Shown: positions 46,571 to 59,639 of the stretch, one piece after another
How positions within the stretch are numbered: position 1 is the stretch's first letter
Layout: each line of letters opens with the position of its first letter
Assembly: GCA_016859345.1 (NCBI GenBank)
Contig: CM029118.1
Location: 30,977,501 to 31,041,500 of the forward strand
From: Istiophorus platypterus
Lineage: Eukaryota; Chordata; Actinopteri; Istiophoriformes; Istiophoridae
Direction: 5' to 3'
DNA: 64,000 nt
Notes under the pieces: model-generated
What the model saw: the letters and a program-made list of their open reading frames with translations, nothing else
Databases searched by the model: none
What the model was told of the DNA's origin: nothing
Position numbers and translations under genes: made by a program

Positions 46571-49530
46571 AGGAGCTATGCATAGTCTGAAACAGACTCA
46601 GGTGCTGTCACTTGAGTCACTTGGGTCAGTTGCATTGTGTATAAAGTACGGACATGGTTTTGATGAGTAAGAAGGACGAATGGAATAAAAAAAAGTCAAC
46701 ACAACAAAGTATTGTAACTTTAAGAACACATTACATAACAGCTATCAGTATTTGATTAAAAACAATCTTGTAATGTCAAACTCTATATAATGCAGGTGAA
46801 AAATTATTATCAACTAATTTCAAACAGTTTCAAAAAGGGGATAAGAGGAAGCGTTTCAGACAAAAACCAGTCTAAGTCTCATACCTACACTGAAAAAATA
46901 TCCTTAGGAATAAAAACAATCATAAAAATAAATAAATTTAACAGATCTCTATCAATAAATGACATTAGTATTCATTAATATCAAAAAATATGAGGTTGAT
47001 TGTCTTGTGTTATACAACACATCAGGTAAATGTTTCAATGCATCACTACTGTTTTTAACAAAATATCTGAAAAAATAGCCTATAAAGCATACAAGGTCAA
47101 GAATTCTACTTTTAAAAAAGGAAAAATGAAACAAGCACACTAACGTTTCATATTGTGAATTTGATAACTTTTGAGGGACATTGGTTGAAACACTCAATCT
47201 CCAATAAACTTATGACTAAATGTGAATCCAACTAATTCTTTTGAATAATTTCTTTTTCCTACACGCCTGTATACATGTACAGGCATATTAGACAAAACTT
47301 AACTGGACCAATGAAGTAAGCACATGCTGACTGACTGTGATGACCGGTTTGAAATTCAGATTATACTAGAGATTCATTATGTTAGTGTTAGTAAATATTT
47401 TGGTTTATTGACCAGCCCTACCCCATAGCAGAACTGACAAAAAGTTAGGCCAGTAAAATACACTGTTCAAAACTGCAGCAGAATTCAGGAGAGAGCTTTA
47501 TTGTCTAAATAGTTTTTGTCATCTGTCATTTTAGATCACATAATCAAGTCTCCAAACAAAAGCTTGTATGTACATCAGAAATTAAAGAAATGTAGTATAT
47601 TAGATGATAATTAGCTGCAGTTTTGTTCTCACAGCAGATGTCCTTGAGTTTTTTACAGGGGGAATTACATGTGGGAGCAGGGTGGGGGGATTGCAGGGTG
47701 GCATACCAAGTCCAGTCATTAATCCCTTAGAGTACTCAAAATTTCACATCACAGCCAGGGCTGGGGTGTCAGCAAATCCCCTCCACTGCTGCAATTGGTG
47801 ACATTATACTGAAATATTAAACACTTGTGCGCATCATGCTTTTTATGCACTGATGCATATTTTGTGTAGTGCTTAGGAATATGAAAGCATAATTTATATT
47901 TCAGGAGTTTGACACCTTGACATTTTGGCACCTCTGTTTTGAATTTCAGCATGCGGTTTGACATGTTTGTATTAATAACATTGTGATCTCAGAGGGCCAT
48001 GGCCGCAGGCTACTTGAACAAGACTACTAAAGAAAGGGATTTCAAAAGGAATTGTAGAGCAGCCTAGGGACTCGTCAAAATCAGCCCTGATACTGTTGCC
48101 CTGATAAAAATCCATTACCCACAAACGTGAGGGGGGATGGCGGTTAGTGTGTGTGTGTGTGTGCGTGTGTGTGTGTTTGAATGTGTGAAAGAGAGAGAGA
48201 ACAAGAGAGAGGGGCCTGTGAGTTTTCTCAGCGAGTGCAGTGTGTTAGAAAGGTGTTCAGTGTTTTATTGGGCCTTACTGGGCTGTTTGTGGTGAACTTT
48301 GGCCTGGTGTGATCTCCTTATTGCATCATGATTTTTTTTGATCTCATGGGCGTTTTCTGTATTGCATTTCATACATTACATGTAGAATATGTATACATAT
48401 ATATCAACAACACCTTTCAAAGACAAATCTTATCATATTAAGCTTTAACTGTGATTATATCTCCGGGCAATAATTTTGAATAATATAAAAGATGACTAAA
48501 ATTCAGTTTGAAAATAAAAAGTTAACAAAATTTCTAAATGACAGAAATAGGGCAACAAAATATCATAGACTAGTTTTTTTTAAATAATTACATGTCCCAA
48601 AAGTCACTGGATGGCTCTGCTATACATTTTTTCCTCCTATGTCCCCAAATTATCTTTCCAGTGACTCTATACACCAGCAGTGTACCATGAACACACCGCC
48701 AACAGTGCTTGCCTGGACATACTGCAGCTGTATATGCTAAAACATACATTGATGGATCAGAACATGATGGCAACAGCAGGGTTTGGTCAAAAAAATGGAA
48801 TTTGAACCTATTTCCAATATAATTGTTCCAGTAAAAGTTAGTGAATGAATGAGTTGTCAAATTGTTGAATGTCAAATTGTCGAATGAATTAGTTTTTGGG
48901 ATAGAAGCCAGCTACAGAATCAATAGGAGGAAAACTACAAACCTGAAAAAATACCTTGAAGTGCACCACACAGACCTTGAGCTAGCCTATTGTTTAGAAG
49001 CTAAATAATGTTAATTTACATTTAAGCCCTATTAAGCCATCTACTGAAGACAGTTATGTAATTTTATATGAGTATCTTACAACTTCAGGACAGAGCTACA
49101 TTGCTTGAAGGTGAGAGTTTAGCCTCACTGATAATTTATTAGCCCAGCTAGCTCAGCTAGACAAACATTTGCTTAAGACGGGTTTGTTTGTTTTTTGAGT
49201 TTTAAACATGCTATCTATGCTAAAGCACACACAACTTAATTACCATTCAAAGTAAGACAGTAAGGTTTTCAATTTTGAAAGGGTCCATGGTAACTAAATG
49301 TAGTTTATTTGCAACATCTACTGGTTATTAAAATGAACAATATATTATGTAGAAGATTGCTTTTAGACTTTAATAAAGCCTAGTGGGCATTGGCAGGCAG
49401 TCTAGCGCCTAGTACTTAGTACTTAGTAAGAGGTTCCAAATATTCAATATCAAACCAATCTTTGGTAATTTTTTTAAGTGCTAGTGTACAACCTATTATA
49501 AACATCTTCTGTATGAGTATAATAAAGTTA
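46571..49530. other. No gene seen
   Basis: AT-rich with a GC-richer patch at 47985-48135 (possible regulatory sequence). A 95-codon minus frame at 48588-48875 has CPGKHCWRCVHG-like residues but no splice or family support. Confidence 0.45.
48147..48195. repeat. (GT)n and (GA)n microsatellite
   Basis: A GT block with one GC interruption, then tttgaatgtgtga and gagagaga. Confidence 0.85.
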
Positions 49531-49577
49531 ATTCCAACACTAAAGCCTAAAAAATTTAGAGGCCTTAGTGTTGGAAT
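49531..49577. repeat. Near-perfect hairpin, possible MITE relic
   Basis: Arms attccaacactaaagcct (49531-49548) and aggccttagtgttggaat (49560-49577) pair at 17 of 18 positions around an 11-base A/T loop. 'ttgattccaacact'-type motifs occur in short inverted-repeat elements of fish, but no target duplication is clear. Confidence 0.7.
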
Positions 49578-49799
49578 CAAAATCAACACCTCTCTTGGAC
49601 AGTCCTAAATTTTAAAAACTCAACATTCAATGGTGAGATTTATTGCAGGACTGAGATTTGCTGCAGGTAAAAGTACAATATTTGTCTTCTCAATGTAGTG
49701 GAGTAGAAATACAAAGTTGCAAAAAATGTAAATACTCAGGTAGGGCGCTCAAGTAAAGTCTCTTGAAATTGTATTTAGGTATAATACCTGATTAAATTC

Positions 49800-50235
49800 T
49801 ACCACTGCAAGCAGACCGATAGTGCTGCGAGCTAATTGCTACCATAAGCATGCTGATGTGTTCAAAATTATATGGTTAACATATTGAAGCGTACTGAATA
49901 TGATGTTTACCATGCTCATAATCTTAGTTTAGAATGCAGAGGTAAAGTATTGGACCAAGTAAAATGCTGACCTGATGAAGGCACTAGATGTAAAATCCAG
50001 GAATCATCAAAATTATTACAACTCATCATAGGTATTTCAAATTTTTTAGTCAGGAGATCACCAAAGTCATGATATCATGAACTCAGGATTCATCTTCTAA
50101 GGACTATAAATAGCTGTACACAATTTCATGGCAATCCATCCAACAGTCTTTGAGACATTTCAGTGTAGTGGTGGAACAACAGACTGATAGTGCCATCCCT
50201 AGAGCCATACTGCTAGCATGGTTAAAAATGAGGGG
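49800..50235 (-). repeat. Dispersed teleost 'atttcatggcaatcca' repeat, inverted
   Basis: Blocks in order: taagcatgctgatgtg, catgctcataatcttagttt, tgacctgatgaaggcactag, atttcatggcaatccatcca, acagtctttgagacatttca and gagccatactgctagcatgg. It is the most complete copy here of this common fish repeat and is opposite to the copies at 18600 and 23556. Confidence 0.8.
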
Positions 50236-50655
50236 TCATTCTATTCAGTGTTTCATTTCAAATCAAATATACCGACGTGAAAAAGACACAGTGAAAAAAA
50301 ATCAGTGTCCTAATACTTTAATGCAAGTTTAATTCAAGCAGAGAGCTTATTGTTTTGCCTCCAAATCAACTGTACCTCAGACAAATGTAAAACCCTCACT
50401 CCTCATTTACTTATGAACCAGATATTCTTTTACTTTATTATTATATCATTAATACCCATTTACTGGCAGTGTGTATGCAGAGCGCACAGGTTCTGTAAAA
50501 TGAGTCAATTGGAAAGTTGAAACATAAGAATTAACATGCAGTTAGTATTAGACACATAGGAGCAAAGGGGAGTGCCATTCAGACATTACTGGGTTATCCC
50601 CCTGCAGTTGTGGAGACATGCACTCTATATGTCAATTAAATATTATCAAAAATAC

Positions 50656-50732
50656 CTCTTCCAGAGACCTCTGAGGTGACATTTATCACCCAGATATGTG
50701 ATACTTCCTCAGTCCAATATTGCACATCTACT
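50656..50732 (-). CDS. Very weak candidate exon, unrecognised
   Basis: 77 bases on the minus strand between acatagacag and agaggtattt are open in a single frame, with residues VDVQYWTEEVSHIWVINVTS. The pattern is like a strand pair of a fibronectin type III fold. It is short and borders a GT microsatellite, and its phases do not chain to 39803-39960. Likely chance, noted because of strand and composition. Confidence 0.15.
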
Positions 50733-50744
50733 CTGTCTATGTAC

Positions 50745-50780
50745 GTGCGTGCGTGTGTGTGTGTGTGTGTGTGTGTGTAT
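50745..50780. repeat. (GT)n microsatellite
   Basis: About 16 GT/GC units. Confidence 0.9.
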
Positions 50781-51254
50781 TTGTGTGAATATGCATGTTT
50801 GTGTATGATAGACTCCAAGGACTTTTAATCACTGCAAATCTTAATAACAAATAAACTGTATATGTCATTATAATGAGCTTACTCCAGACTGATCAATCAA
50901 AAATACTGAACTTTTTGATGTATGAAAAACAGCATTACTACTTTATGCAAGTGATGCACTATAAATACAATGGGAAAGGGAATGAGCTAATGCACAAAAC
51001 TATAAATTAGAAATGTATATAGGTGCTGTGTACAATGGGAAAGAGTGGGCCTCCATATATGATTATATCATATACTGTTTTTTAAAATAATTGATAAACT
51101 GTATATGGCATAATATTGCATTACCAAAAACAATATTGTCTTGATTGCTCACTAGTCTCAAACATTGCATTTAAATAAAGAATAATAAGGGAACTTTGTA
51201 TTAACTTGTGAAAAGTGAGAGGGCTTTGAGACGTGACATATGATGCAAAAACAG

Positions 51255-51905
51255 TGGCTTCGGTCAGTATTCAGACCCCTTCGCTTTTTCACACTTTATT
51301 GTATTGTAGATTTAATTTTAAAAGAATAATATCAACATTTTTGCCCATAAACCTACACTCAGTAAACCATAGTGACAAAATCAACGACATGTTTTTAGTT
51401 TCTTGCAATTTCATCAAAAATCCAAACATGAAATCTCTCATTTAGAAAAATTTTCAAACCCCTTTTTTCAGTACTTTCTAGATGCTCCCTGGAAGCAGTT
51501 ACAGCTTCAAATCTTGTGGCCTGGTCTCTTTAAGCTTTGTGCACTTGTATTTCAGCAGTTAATAATAATAAACTCAAAATAAACTCAAGTTCCATCAGAT
51601 TGGATAGGAAATGTCTATGAAATGCCATCTTCATGTCTCCTAAAACGTTCTATGGGCTTTAAACCTGGACTTTGACTGAGCTGCTCAGGGACAGTGAGGA
51701 AGAGTCCTAAAGCACCTCCAGCATTGTCTTTGCTGCCTACTTTTGGTTGGCTAAAAGGTAAATCATTGGCCCAGTCTAAGGTCTTGTGCACCCTAAAGCA
51801 GGTTTCTTTAAGGATCCCTTTATATTTGCTTGCATTCTTTCTTCCCCCAATTCTGACCAGTCTCCATGTAGCTGCCTTTAAGTGGTGTCCTGTTGAAGTC
51901 TCCTG
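51255..51905 (-). mobile_element. Tc1-type transposon, C-terminal half, decayed
   Basis: The plus-strand start cagtattcagaccccttcgc is the inner part of the terminal repeat. Then comes the noncoding end with tagtgacaaaatcaacgac, and on the minus strand the transposase C-terminal half: LSQSPGLKPIE (the SQSPDLNPIE motif) near 51660-51690, and the upstream catalytic region to about 51905. The other end of the element is missing. Same family as the copies at 1, 15.5 and 28.2 kb. Confidence 0.82.
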
Positions 51906-54900
51906 AAAGAAACCCATCTCATTCTTCATCATAGTAGTCCAATAAACCTCAAGCTAATTTATAGCATAATTGATATTCTTGTCATTTTGATCATGTTTGC
52001 TGCTGTACTTCCAAACATTAAAAACCCACTGAATGTGAAACCACAGCAGCCTCAGACAGTCACGACCATCTGCACTGTTCTCCATCGCTGCACAAAGCCG
52101 CCAACTTCACCTGAATCTCTTGTGGTTAACTCAGCCTCACAACTGCACTGACTTGTTAATGCTTTACAAATCCACATCATGAGACAATAAATGGTTGTGC
52201 TTTGTAAGAAACGTATCAACTAACAACTGTGTGTTGCAATGAAATGCAGCTTTACATATCACTCTAAATAACATACTAACTCGCAACAAACCAAATGTTT
52301 TTCCTTGAGAAAAGATTCACTTCCTCCAATCTTGAGGTAGCGCTTTTCAGCCACACTTGACCCAGTTAAGATGTTCCAGATAAAAAATAATTACAGTCCA
52401 GACACAGGCTATGGATATTGAGAACATAGATTGGTTTAATTGAATTTCCAGTGTCCTCTGCTCCGAGTCACCAGAGTAGAGATAATTCCCTTATCCACAT
52501 CAATGCAGGCCCTCTGCTGGGCTCAGTGAAAGGGGCTGGGGACCTGCAGTTTGCTAGCAGGATCTGCCACAATCAATTACACAAGCCTTGTTAAATACCC
52601 CCATGATTTCCTGACTCACCCCACACGGACAGTGAACTAAGTTAAAGGAACCAAACAACAGCCGCTGAGACAAATAGCCCCAGATCATTGTCCAACTACA
52701 GTGCAATTTGGTGTCTTAAATGGCTTAAGCTGGCTGAAGTAATGCCACAAGATGCTGGACTTGTGGGCTGTCCTGCAGCTAGCCAGCACTCTGATGAGGA
52801 GAGCTGATTATTGCCTCCATGGTTATCACTACATAGCTGTGCTGCCTCACTGGCTGGGGGGCTCCTTTCATCCTGCTCGCTCACCCAAGTGTCCATTCTT
52901 GGCCCAGGCTGAAGCCAACAGACACTTGCAAACAAAAAGACAAGCTAACATGAGCAAGAGTTTGCAGGAAAACAATCAATTAATATTTTCTTACCTCTGT
53001 TTTCCTCTCTTCTACATGCAATAAACTCTCCGGTGAGCACACAAGCTACCATTTTACACCTCCGAATTCAGCTGAAAATTGTCAATGCAAAAAACACATA
53101 CAGTTTGGAACATAAAAAAAATTGGAATATATTAAGATTTTATACTACCAAATGTATTTACATTTTCTTTTTATTGTAATGCTTTTCGTATTAAACCACC
53201 TAAAAGGACAAGGCTGGCAGCTTTCAATATATTCTTTAGTGTATCATTAAAAGGCTAATATCAATGTCTTAGTCTGCTTTTTGACTTCCTCACCCTTTCT
53301 TTGGATCTCAACCCCAACATTTTCTACCAAGAATGTAAATTCTTTAAAAAGATCTCACAAATATAGTTACTGAAAAAAAAGACTCACTTAAACTGCTGGC
53401 CAATGTAGTCTTAAGCAAACATTACTCGAACCTGTGGAAATACTGCAGTTTTTAGGGACTATTTTGAATTGAGGATTAAAAAATATTTAGTACCTAGTAT
53501 GGTAGCCCTAGAGAGCAAAATGCATACAGTTAAATAAAACACAAAGAAATGGTAACAAGAAAAGCAAATAAAGAAAACATCTTTGATGGCATATTTACAT
53601 AGATAAATTTACTATAATGAATATATTCAATAAATTAATATAAAACTACTAACCAAAGAAACACATTCGGCAGTTTGACATTTGTATTTAACACATAAAA
53701 ACACAAACATTCTCAAAGTCATACAGAACAAAACAGAACTGAATTACAGTTAAGCACTAAAGAAATTTCCATGGGTCCCTTAAATTTGATCATTCTAGCA
53801 ACTAATTTTCCAACTGAAAGCTGGGTTCCAATTACATACCATGTACTTACTGTATATGTGATATCTTGATCATCATAGTATACTGTTTTGTGCAGTTAGC
53901 ATACAGGACATCAAAATACTCAACTTGTTTTGTCTAGATACTGTTTTAATTCTGCTTTTCAGTGTGAATACACTAATTTAAAACCTACATAGACATAGAA
54001 GTAGTATTATAGTATGGATTTGGGACACAGCTCAAATCACAAATCTGCATTTCATTAATTATTCCCTCTGAAAATTAACTGTTTGTCATGTTTTGAACAA
54101 CATACAGTTTAATGGAACTCTATGGTTCAGAGGAAAAAAATCAAAAAATACTTGTAAGATAAGGTTATTGGTTTTGATCTTACCCAGCCTTGCCCTGTAA
54201 GCCAGAACTTATTCTCAATAATCATAATCAGTATTATTATATTGATAAATATAAAACTGATTAAGTTAAGAGTCATTACTACCATGTAAAGTATTTTCAG
54301 TGTATCTGCAATAACTTGATTGAAAATCATTTTTTCCTTGGACTGTTAGGAAGTAAAAACATTTAAATTATTTGGTATTTAGTTTTGAAGACAGTTTGTG
54401 GTGATCTACACTTTCTTTCAAAGCTTTTAACTTTTCCATAAATAGACCTATCAGAGTAGAATCAACCTAACAGAAAGAAATGGCATTTATCAAATTACTT
54501 GAGCTGTGGCTGTCTCAAATTATAAATGAATGTTTTTGAAGTTTTCTAAGAGTTCACTATTGAAAGCCGACTGTTCTGTGGTTATTTTACTGTATGACAC
54601 AGTTCTTTCAATCAGACAAATGGAGGCTCTTTGTGTGTCCAGCATTTTAACAGAGTTTCTATGAAGTAGTAGCTCTCATTGGTTTTGCTATCGTCTCTGA
54701 TGTGTAAGATGATTTTTCTCTTTTGTTGGCTGCTGTATAGAGACAGGTTTAAGTGCCATGGTGGAACTCATATTCACCTCCATGTTCAGCACTCTGCAAT
54801 GGCCTCTTCTCCATTTCCAACGCCCAGAAAAAAACATGTCGTTGTGAACCCTGACCCCACCCTGATCCACATCCACTCTCCATCAGGAAGCCAAACACAT

Positions 54901-55425
54901 GCCTGAACAATTAACTCCTGCACTGCCATCAATTTAGCCCAGAGGGAAGAAAAGAATGAGTCACCCAGGTTCAGGCAAAAGAAGGGTAAAAACATATGGA
55001 TAAAAGGGTTTTCTTGAGAAAGAGAGAAAAACATGTTTTTCAGTCCCTGCAAAGTAACTGTCACTGGAGTGACAAGGAGACAGTATTGAGAGCCTCCGTT
55101 CATTCAGCTGGTTTGTCTGAACTGTTCAACAAACAATTACAGGGAGTCATGAGGGTTATGTTTATCTTGAGACCAGGCCTGTGAGGAGCTGCCTTAAAAG
55201 CCATGGTGAATTTAAAAGGCAAGTACATCTGCTTCATAAAATCGTGATGGTGGGTCTCAGTATTGATTCTTGTTCAATGCAGCAGCTGATGGTCAGCAGG
55301 AGGCTGATGGCAGCATGACCCACTGTCTAACTGTGAAGCAGTTTCTGCTCCCTATTGGGATTTGACTGACAAATCCAGCTTAAAATAAAAGACCAGCAAG
55401 ACATAATCACTCATCTGTTGTGAAA
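51906..55425. other. No gene; GC-richer patches at 52.45-52.95 and 54.66-55.16 kb
   Basis: The first patch has many homeodomain-type cores (caatcaattacaca, gctgattattgcc) and CpG-poor GC-rich sequence. The second has ttaattgttcaggc on the minus strand. Open frames through them lack motifs; a 41-base acceptor-to-donor window on the minus strand at 52888-52929 is too short to call. The rest is AT-rich. These look more like noncoding regulatory sequence than exons. Confidence 0.3.
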
Positions 55426-55450
55426 GATATATATATATATATATATATAA
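55426..55450. repeat. (AT)n microsatellite
   Basis: About 12 units. Confidence 0.9.
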
Positions 55451-58203
55451 TGTGAGTTAATTAATCTAATTCTTATTGTTGGACTGGAGTGACTCAACAG
55501 CCCAAGAATACATGGGAGGTTTATGCTTATTCCCAAGGTTCAGCTTTCCATCATGAAGTTGCCAAGACCAGCCAGGACTCACTCCTGAATCAAATTGGAT
55601 CAGACCCATCATTGGCCTCCCACCCAAACACAGGACTGTGTTTGTTGTAACCTGTTATTGATTTGGACCAGTGCTCACAACTAGTACCAGTTCCTGTACA
55701 TCTTTTTGTGTTCCTCTAAATCTCATGAGTCCAGGTACACACTAAAAAACTTAAATTAAAAGTGCTGAAAACACTTGGTGAAAATAATTCTGAGTGCAAA
55801 AAGAAAAGAGGGAAAAAATAGAAAAATATGACTTGAAGAAAATGCCATCAGCTACTGGAAGTTTGTCACTGGATTCAGTTGCTGTTACTTCCCTGCTACT
55901 AGCTTCACTTAGTGGTTGCAGTGTCAATCACACTTTTTGAAATTATGCTTTGAATTTATTTTCTTTTAATTTTTTTAATGTGTTCCATTGAGATAGTCTT
56001 TGGTGTCTGATTGTGGATGTATGCAACAATTTGGTAAAGTATGAAGAACAATTTGCAGGGAATTCAAACACGATTTAGATTACAGAGACCCCTCAGGACT
56101 TCATTTTTAATATTAATATTACAATAGAAATATAATTAGAGCAAAAAACACAAGGAGTGTCAGGACAGAAGTAAATTAAGTGAAAACTCTAGCTGGTAAT
56201 TAGAAGCATTTGGAAAGGACTACTAATTGATGACAACAAAGAGCTAAGTTGAAATTTTTTCTCTAAATATCATTTAGAAATACAAATAGATTTTTTTGGT
56301 TTCCGTACTAACAAGATAAAATCTGACACAAAGTCAGGGCTCTCTAGTGTGAGTATATTGTTTGCATATGTGAATTAAAATTAGTGACTGTGAATTTGGA
56401 AATCTTTTTTGGAGCACCAGTGCAGATAACTCTGCGTTCCTGGGATGAACTCGGATCTGAATTGGAAGCGGTTCTAATTTGTAATAACCCAAGGCATTTT
56501 ATCAGTTCTTGAAGAAACCAGTGAATGAGATTAGTGGAGTGTTAATAGGGTTCTCATGCAGTTTGTTGTCCTCTCTGTCTCTGGCGTAGCTTCTCCAACA
56601 TACACACTTACACACAGCATAGATAGCAGAGCAGAAAGGGGACAGAGGAGACAATGAACCCAGGTTCAGTTAAACATTTTGATGATAAACATGAGGACAG
56701 GAAGAATGAAAGAAAGTGACTTTCAATGTATTTCATTATTTCCAGACTTTGCTCACTGATTTGATGTATTACACAAATATTTTTAATATTTTAATTTATA
56801 TTTTATTGAGATCTATTTCCAGGGAGATATCATTGAGTTTACAAGGCTCTAGATTGAGATTAATTACTTAATACTAAATTGTAACCATTTTTGGACACAT
56901 ATGACACTATAACCAGCGTAGCCATTACCATTATTTTTTTTTTTTTAAAACAGGGTTAATAATGATACTAACTATATTGGTCCTGCTGAATCATACAGTC
57001 CGCAGCTTCTGCGCTCTCTTTCACTTTCTTTCTGTTTCTTTTCCTTCCCCTTCATTTCCCCACCCTCTTTTCTCCCCTGACCCCCACCCCCACAACCTGC
57101 CAATTAATGCCGATTAGGCCAGCAGTAGGCTGATGTGGTGGGAGCGTTTGGGACTGGGACCACCTGGCTGTTGCGCACAGCTGGCCTCTCCGCTCTACCT
57201 GTCAGGACCAGGACTCTCACAACACCCTGTGTTGCACCAAACGGGGGAGGTGGAAGGCTGCACCGCAAAACCTGTGTCCACTATGTTTTATTAATTAAGT
57301 CCTCTTTACCTCAATGTATGTGTGTGATCTTTTTCTTCAATCCTGTGAAGTGCACAGACCAACTGCAAGGACATTTTCGATAAGTGCTAGATCATCTTGT
57401 TTGTATTTTCACACTAAATTTAGGTTAGGATTACCATTGGGATTAGTTGCACATCTAACTTTAGTTTGAGTTTCATTAAGGACTGCAAGAGTTAAGAATT
57501 AGGGTCAGAATAGCTTTGGAAAAAAATAATTTAGTTTGATTTAGTGACATATACTGTACCTTAATTTATAATCTTTTCAAAGAGTTCAGTAGTGTTAATA
57601 TGGTTATTTTCCAGGCAATTTATCCTCAAAATGTCCCCTAATGTCAACAAACGACTGGCTCTCAGCACAAAATAAAACATCTGTTCTGTAGAACCTGTAA
57701 CTTTGCAGATTGTATGTGCATTATCTCCAGTGTAACATTATTTGTCCCACTCATATCATCTGTTTATAACTGATGTTAGGTTCAAATTATCACCTCAACC
57801 TACTGTGACACCCATTCAGTACAGTAACATTACTTTATAATATAAAAGGTATATCCTATTATGCTGAAACAGTGCATGAAATTAGAGTTTTGATAGAAAC
57901 TATCACGTCAATAATTAGTTATGGTAGCACATCTTAAATATAATATTTTGTCTAGTTCACTAACAATTAATGATATTATCCAGTAAATTTAGGTGGAAAG
58001 CTAGACAAACAGCAATCGCTAAAGCTAGCTTGGTCGCTAACGCTGATGTATCATATTTACAGTTAAAGTATCATGTATCGAGTATTTTCATTCAACATCA
58101 CTAGCCTATATTGTGCTAGCTAACCAGCTGATAACAATATTACACTTGAAAAATCCTATTCCAAACAAATATTAGGAAAACTGGTCTTCCATAGCCTGAC
58201 TGT
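55451..58203. other. No gene; possible regulatory patches at 56.4 and 57.1 kb
   Basis: 56400-56560 contains paired homeodomain-like and TAAT-rich sites in unique sequence. 57090-57260 has ccaattaatgccgattaggc followed by GC-rich, CpG-retaining DNA; two minus frames are open there without known motifs. Elsewhere AT-rich. Confidence 0.3.
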
Positions 58204-58290
58204 GCAGCTGTAGCTCAGGAGGTTGAGCAGGTTAGCCACCGACCTAGATGGCAGCGGTTCCATCCCTGGCTCCCACAGTCCACATATAGC
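58204..58290 (+). mobile_element. tRNA-derived SINE head
   Basis: Box A tagctcaggaggttgagc begins at 58211 and a B-box-like ggttccatccc lies at 58256-58266, followed by tggctcccacagtcc as in fish SINE heads. The body appears truncated soon after. Not a functional tRNA gene: no cloverleaf 3' half could be paired. Confidence 0.6.
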
Positions 58291-59259
58291 ATATGTATTT
58301 CCCCTTTTTACTGCTATATTCTTGTGTAGGCTAGTATATGAACATCAGCTTTTGGATCAGGAAAGTACTTTCATTAATGTGGTTAAAACATAAAGTTCTG
58401 TATATTTTCCTTTTGAAGTGGTGGATATTGACATGTAAGTTCTCACTCTTCATCACTAACTGAAATAACCAAAGAGGAATCAGTGATCAGACATGGGTAA
58501 AACAGACCCATGATGAAACAGCTGTGCTTCGTCTCGACAGTATACTAATTTAGAGTGGAAATTTTACCTTTGGAGTGCTGCTGTCTATGTAAGTAATTGA
58601 GACTGATGAATTAAAAGTAAATGGTGATCTGAATATGAGAATTATTACATAAATTTGATGAGGGTTATTCAACCTACTCCTTAAGAAGAGAAAGAAATAA
58701 AATTCATGTACAAATCAGCAAGAAAAGAGGGAGCATGCATTTAGATGGTAGTGAGGAAGTAGCATGCTTTTTATTTAATGATTCTGGTGAGACATTTGGT
58801 CAAATCTATGGAACAGTGCATGGGACTACACTAACACATTCATTTGGGACAGCTATCCCATATGAATGCTTCCAAACAGACACAGAAGTAGAGCCATAAA
58901 GTATTGAGAGATGGACTATGGTAACACGTTTTTGTAGGAATAGGAAAAATGCAGAACAACACTAGCTTAATGACAGCAACAGAATTATTTGTTAATGCAT
59001 GAATAGAATAGTATGCACTATCACAACTTGACCACAAGTGTCTTAGACAATGCAAGTCATGTATGGACAGACAGAAGTACAGGTTCAAGGTTAACATTAA
59101 GCATAAAGTTAAGGAATCTTACAGAAGGGGTTTAATAGTCAGTGAAGCGTTTTCTTAACAATTGAGGCAAGTTTATGTAAGTCTGTTTGAATGTATGTGC
59201 AAGGGAGCAAGAGAGAAACTAAAGTTGTCATAGTGCCTCATAACCACCTCACCATCACC
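58291..59259. other. No gene seen
   Basis: AT-rich sequence without recognisable repeats or credible frames. Confidence 0.5.
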
Positions 59260-59516
59260 CAGGAGTCTTGGTTTCAAGCGTCCATTTAAAACTCAACAGC
59301 CTTCTAGAAATTGAGCCTGATCCGTATGTTAAATAATGCAGCAACAATTTTTTGTAATGTAAAAAAGCTGGCTTTTAGTAGTGTTAGTGGGACAGTAATG
59401 CCACCTGACAATTGCTCCCTGCAGTCTTGACTGTGGCCTGCAGGAAGAGAGTCAGACTCCTCATGATTGACAAGGACAAAAGAGGAGTCGTCCCACTTGT
59501 TTTTGAATTGTCAACT
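59260..59516. repeat. Direct repeat flanking a LINE, copy A
   Basis: Matches 62152-62390 in the same orientation. Shared blocks include tctagaaattgagcctgat, gtatgttaaataatgc and gtgggacagtaatgccacct. Copy A carries small extra segments. The pair encloses about 2.6 kb that includes an antisense LINE. Confidence 0.8.
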
Positions 59517-59630
59517 GCAGCCATGGGATTCAAGAATGAAGGAGGAACCATGGCTTTGACTACAAGAAGTAAAGAACTTAAGCATGACAAGTGTGATTAC
59601 AATATCCAAGAGTCATTTAAGGCACCAAGG
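59424..59630 (+). other. Open segment between splice-like sites
   Basis: A plus-strand frame is open from before 59424 (after ttgctccctgcag) to a good donor-like caccaag|gtaaga at 59630-59631, with residues such as LLMIDKDKRGVVPLVFELS. Its first third lies in the duplicated block, whose other copy is broken. A retrocopy or chance frame is as likely as an exon. Confidence 0.2.
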
Positions 59631-59639
59631 TAAGAAACA

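Noticed and set aside
58204..58290. Possible tRNA gene
   Set aside because: Boxes A and B are present but no acceptor stem or anticodon arm pairs properly, and the sequence continues as a SINE.
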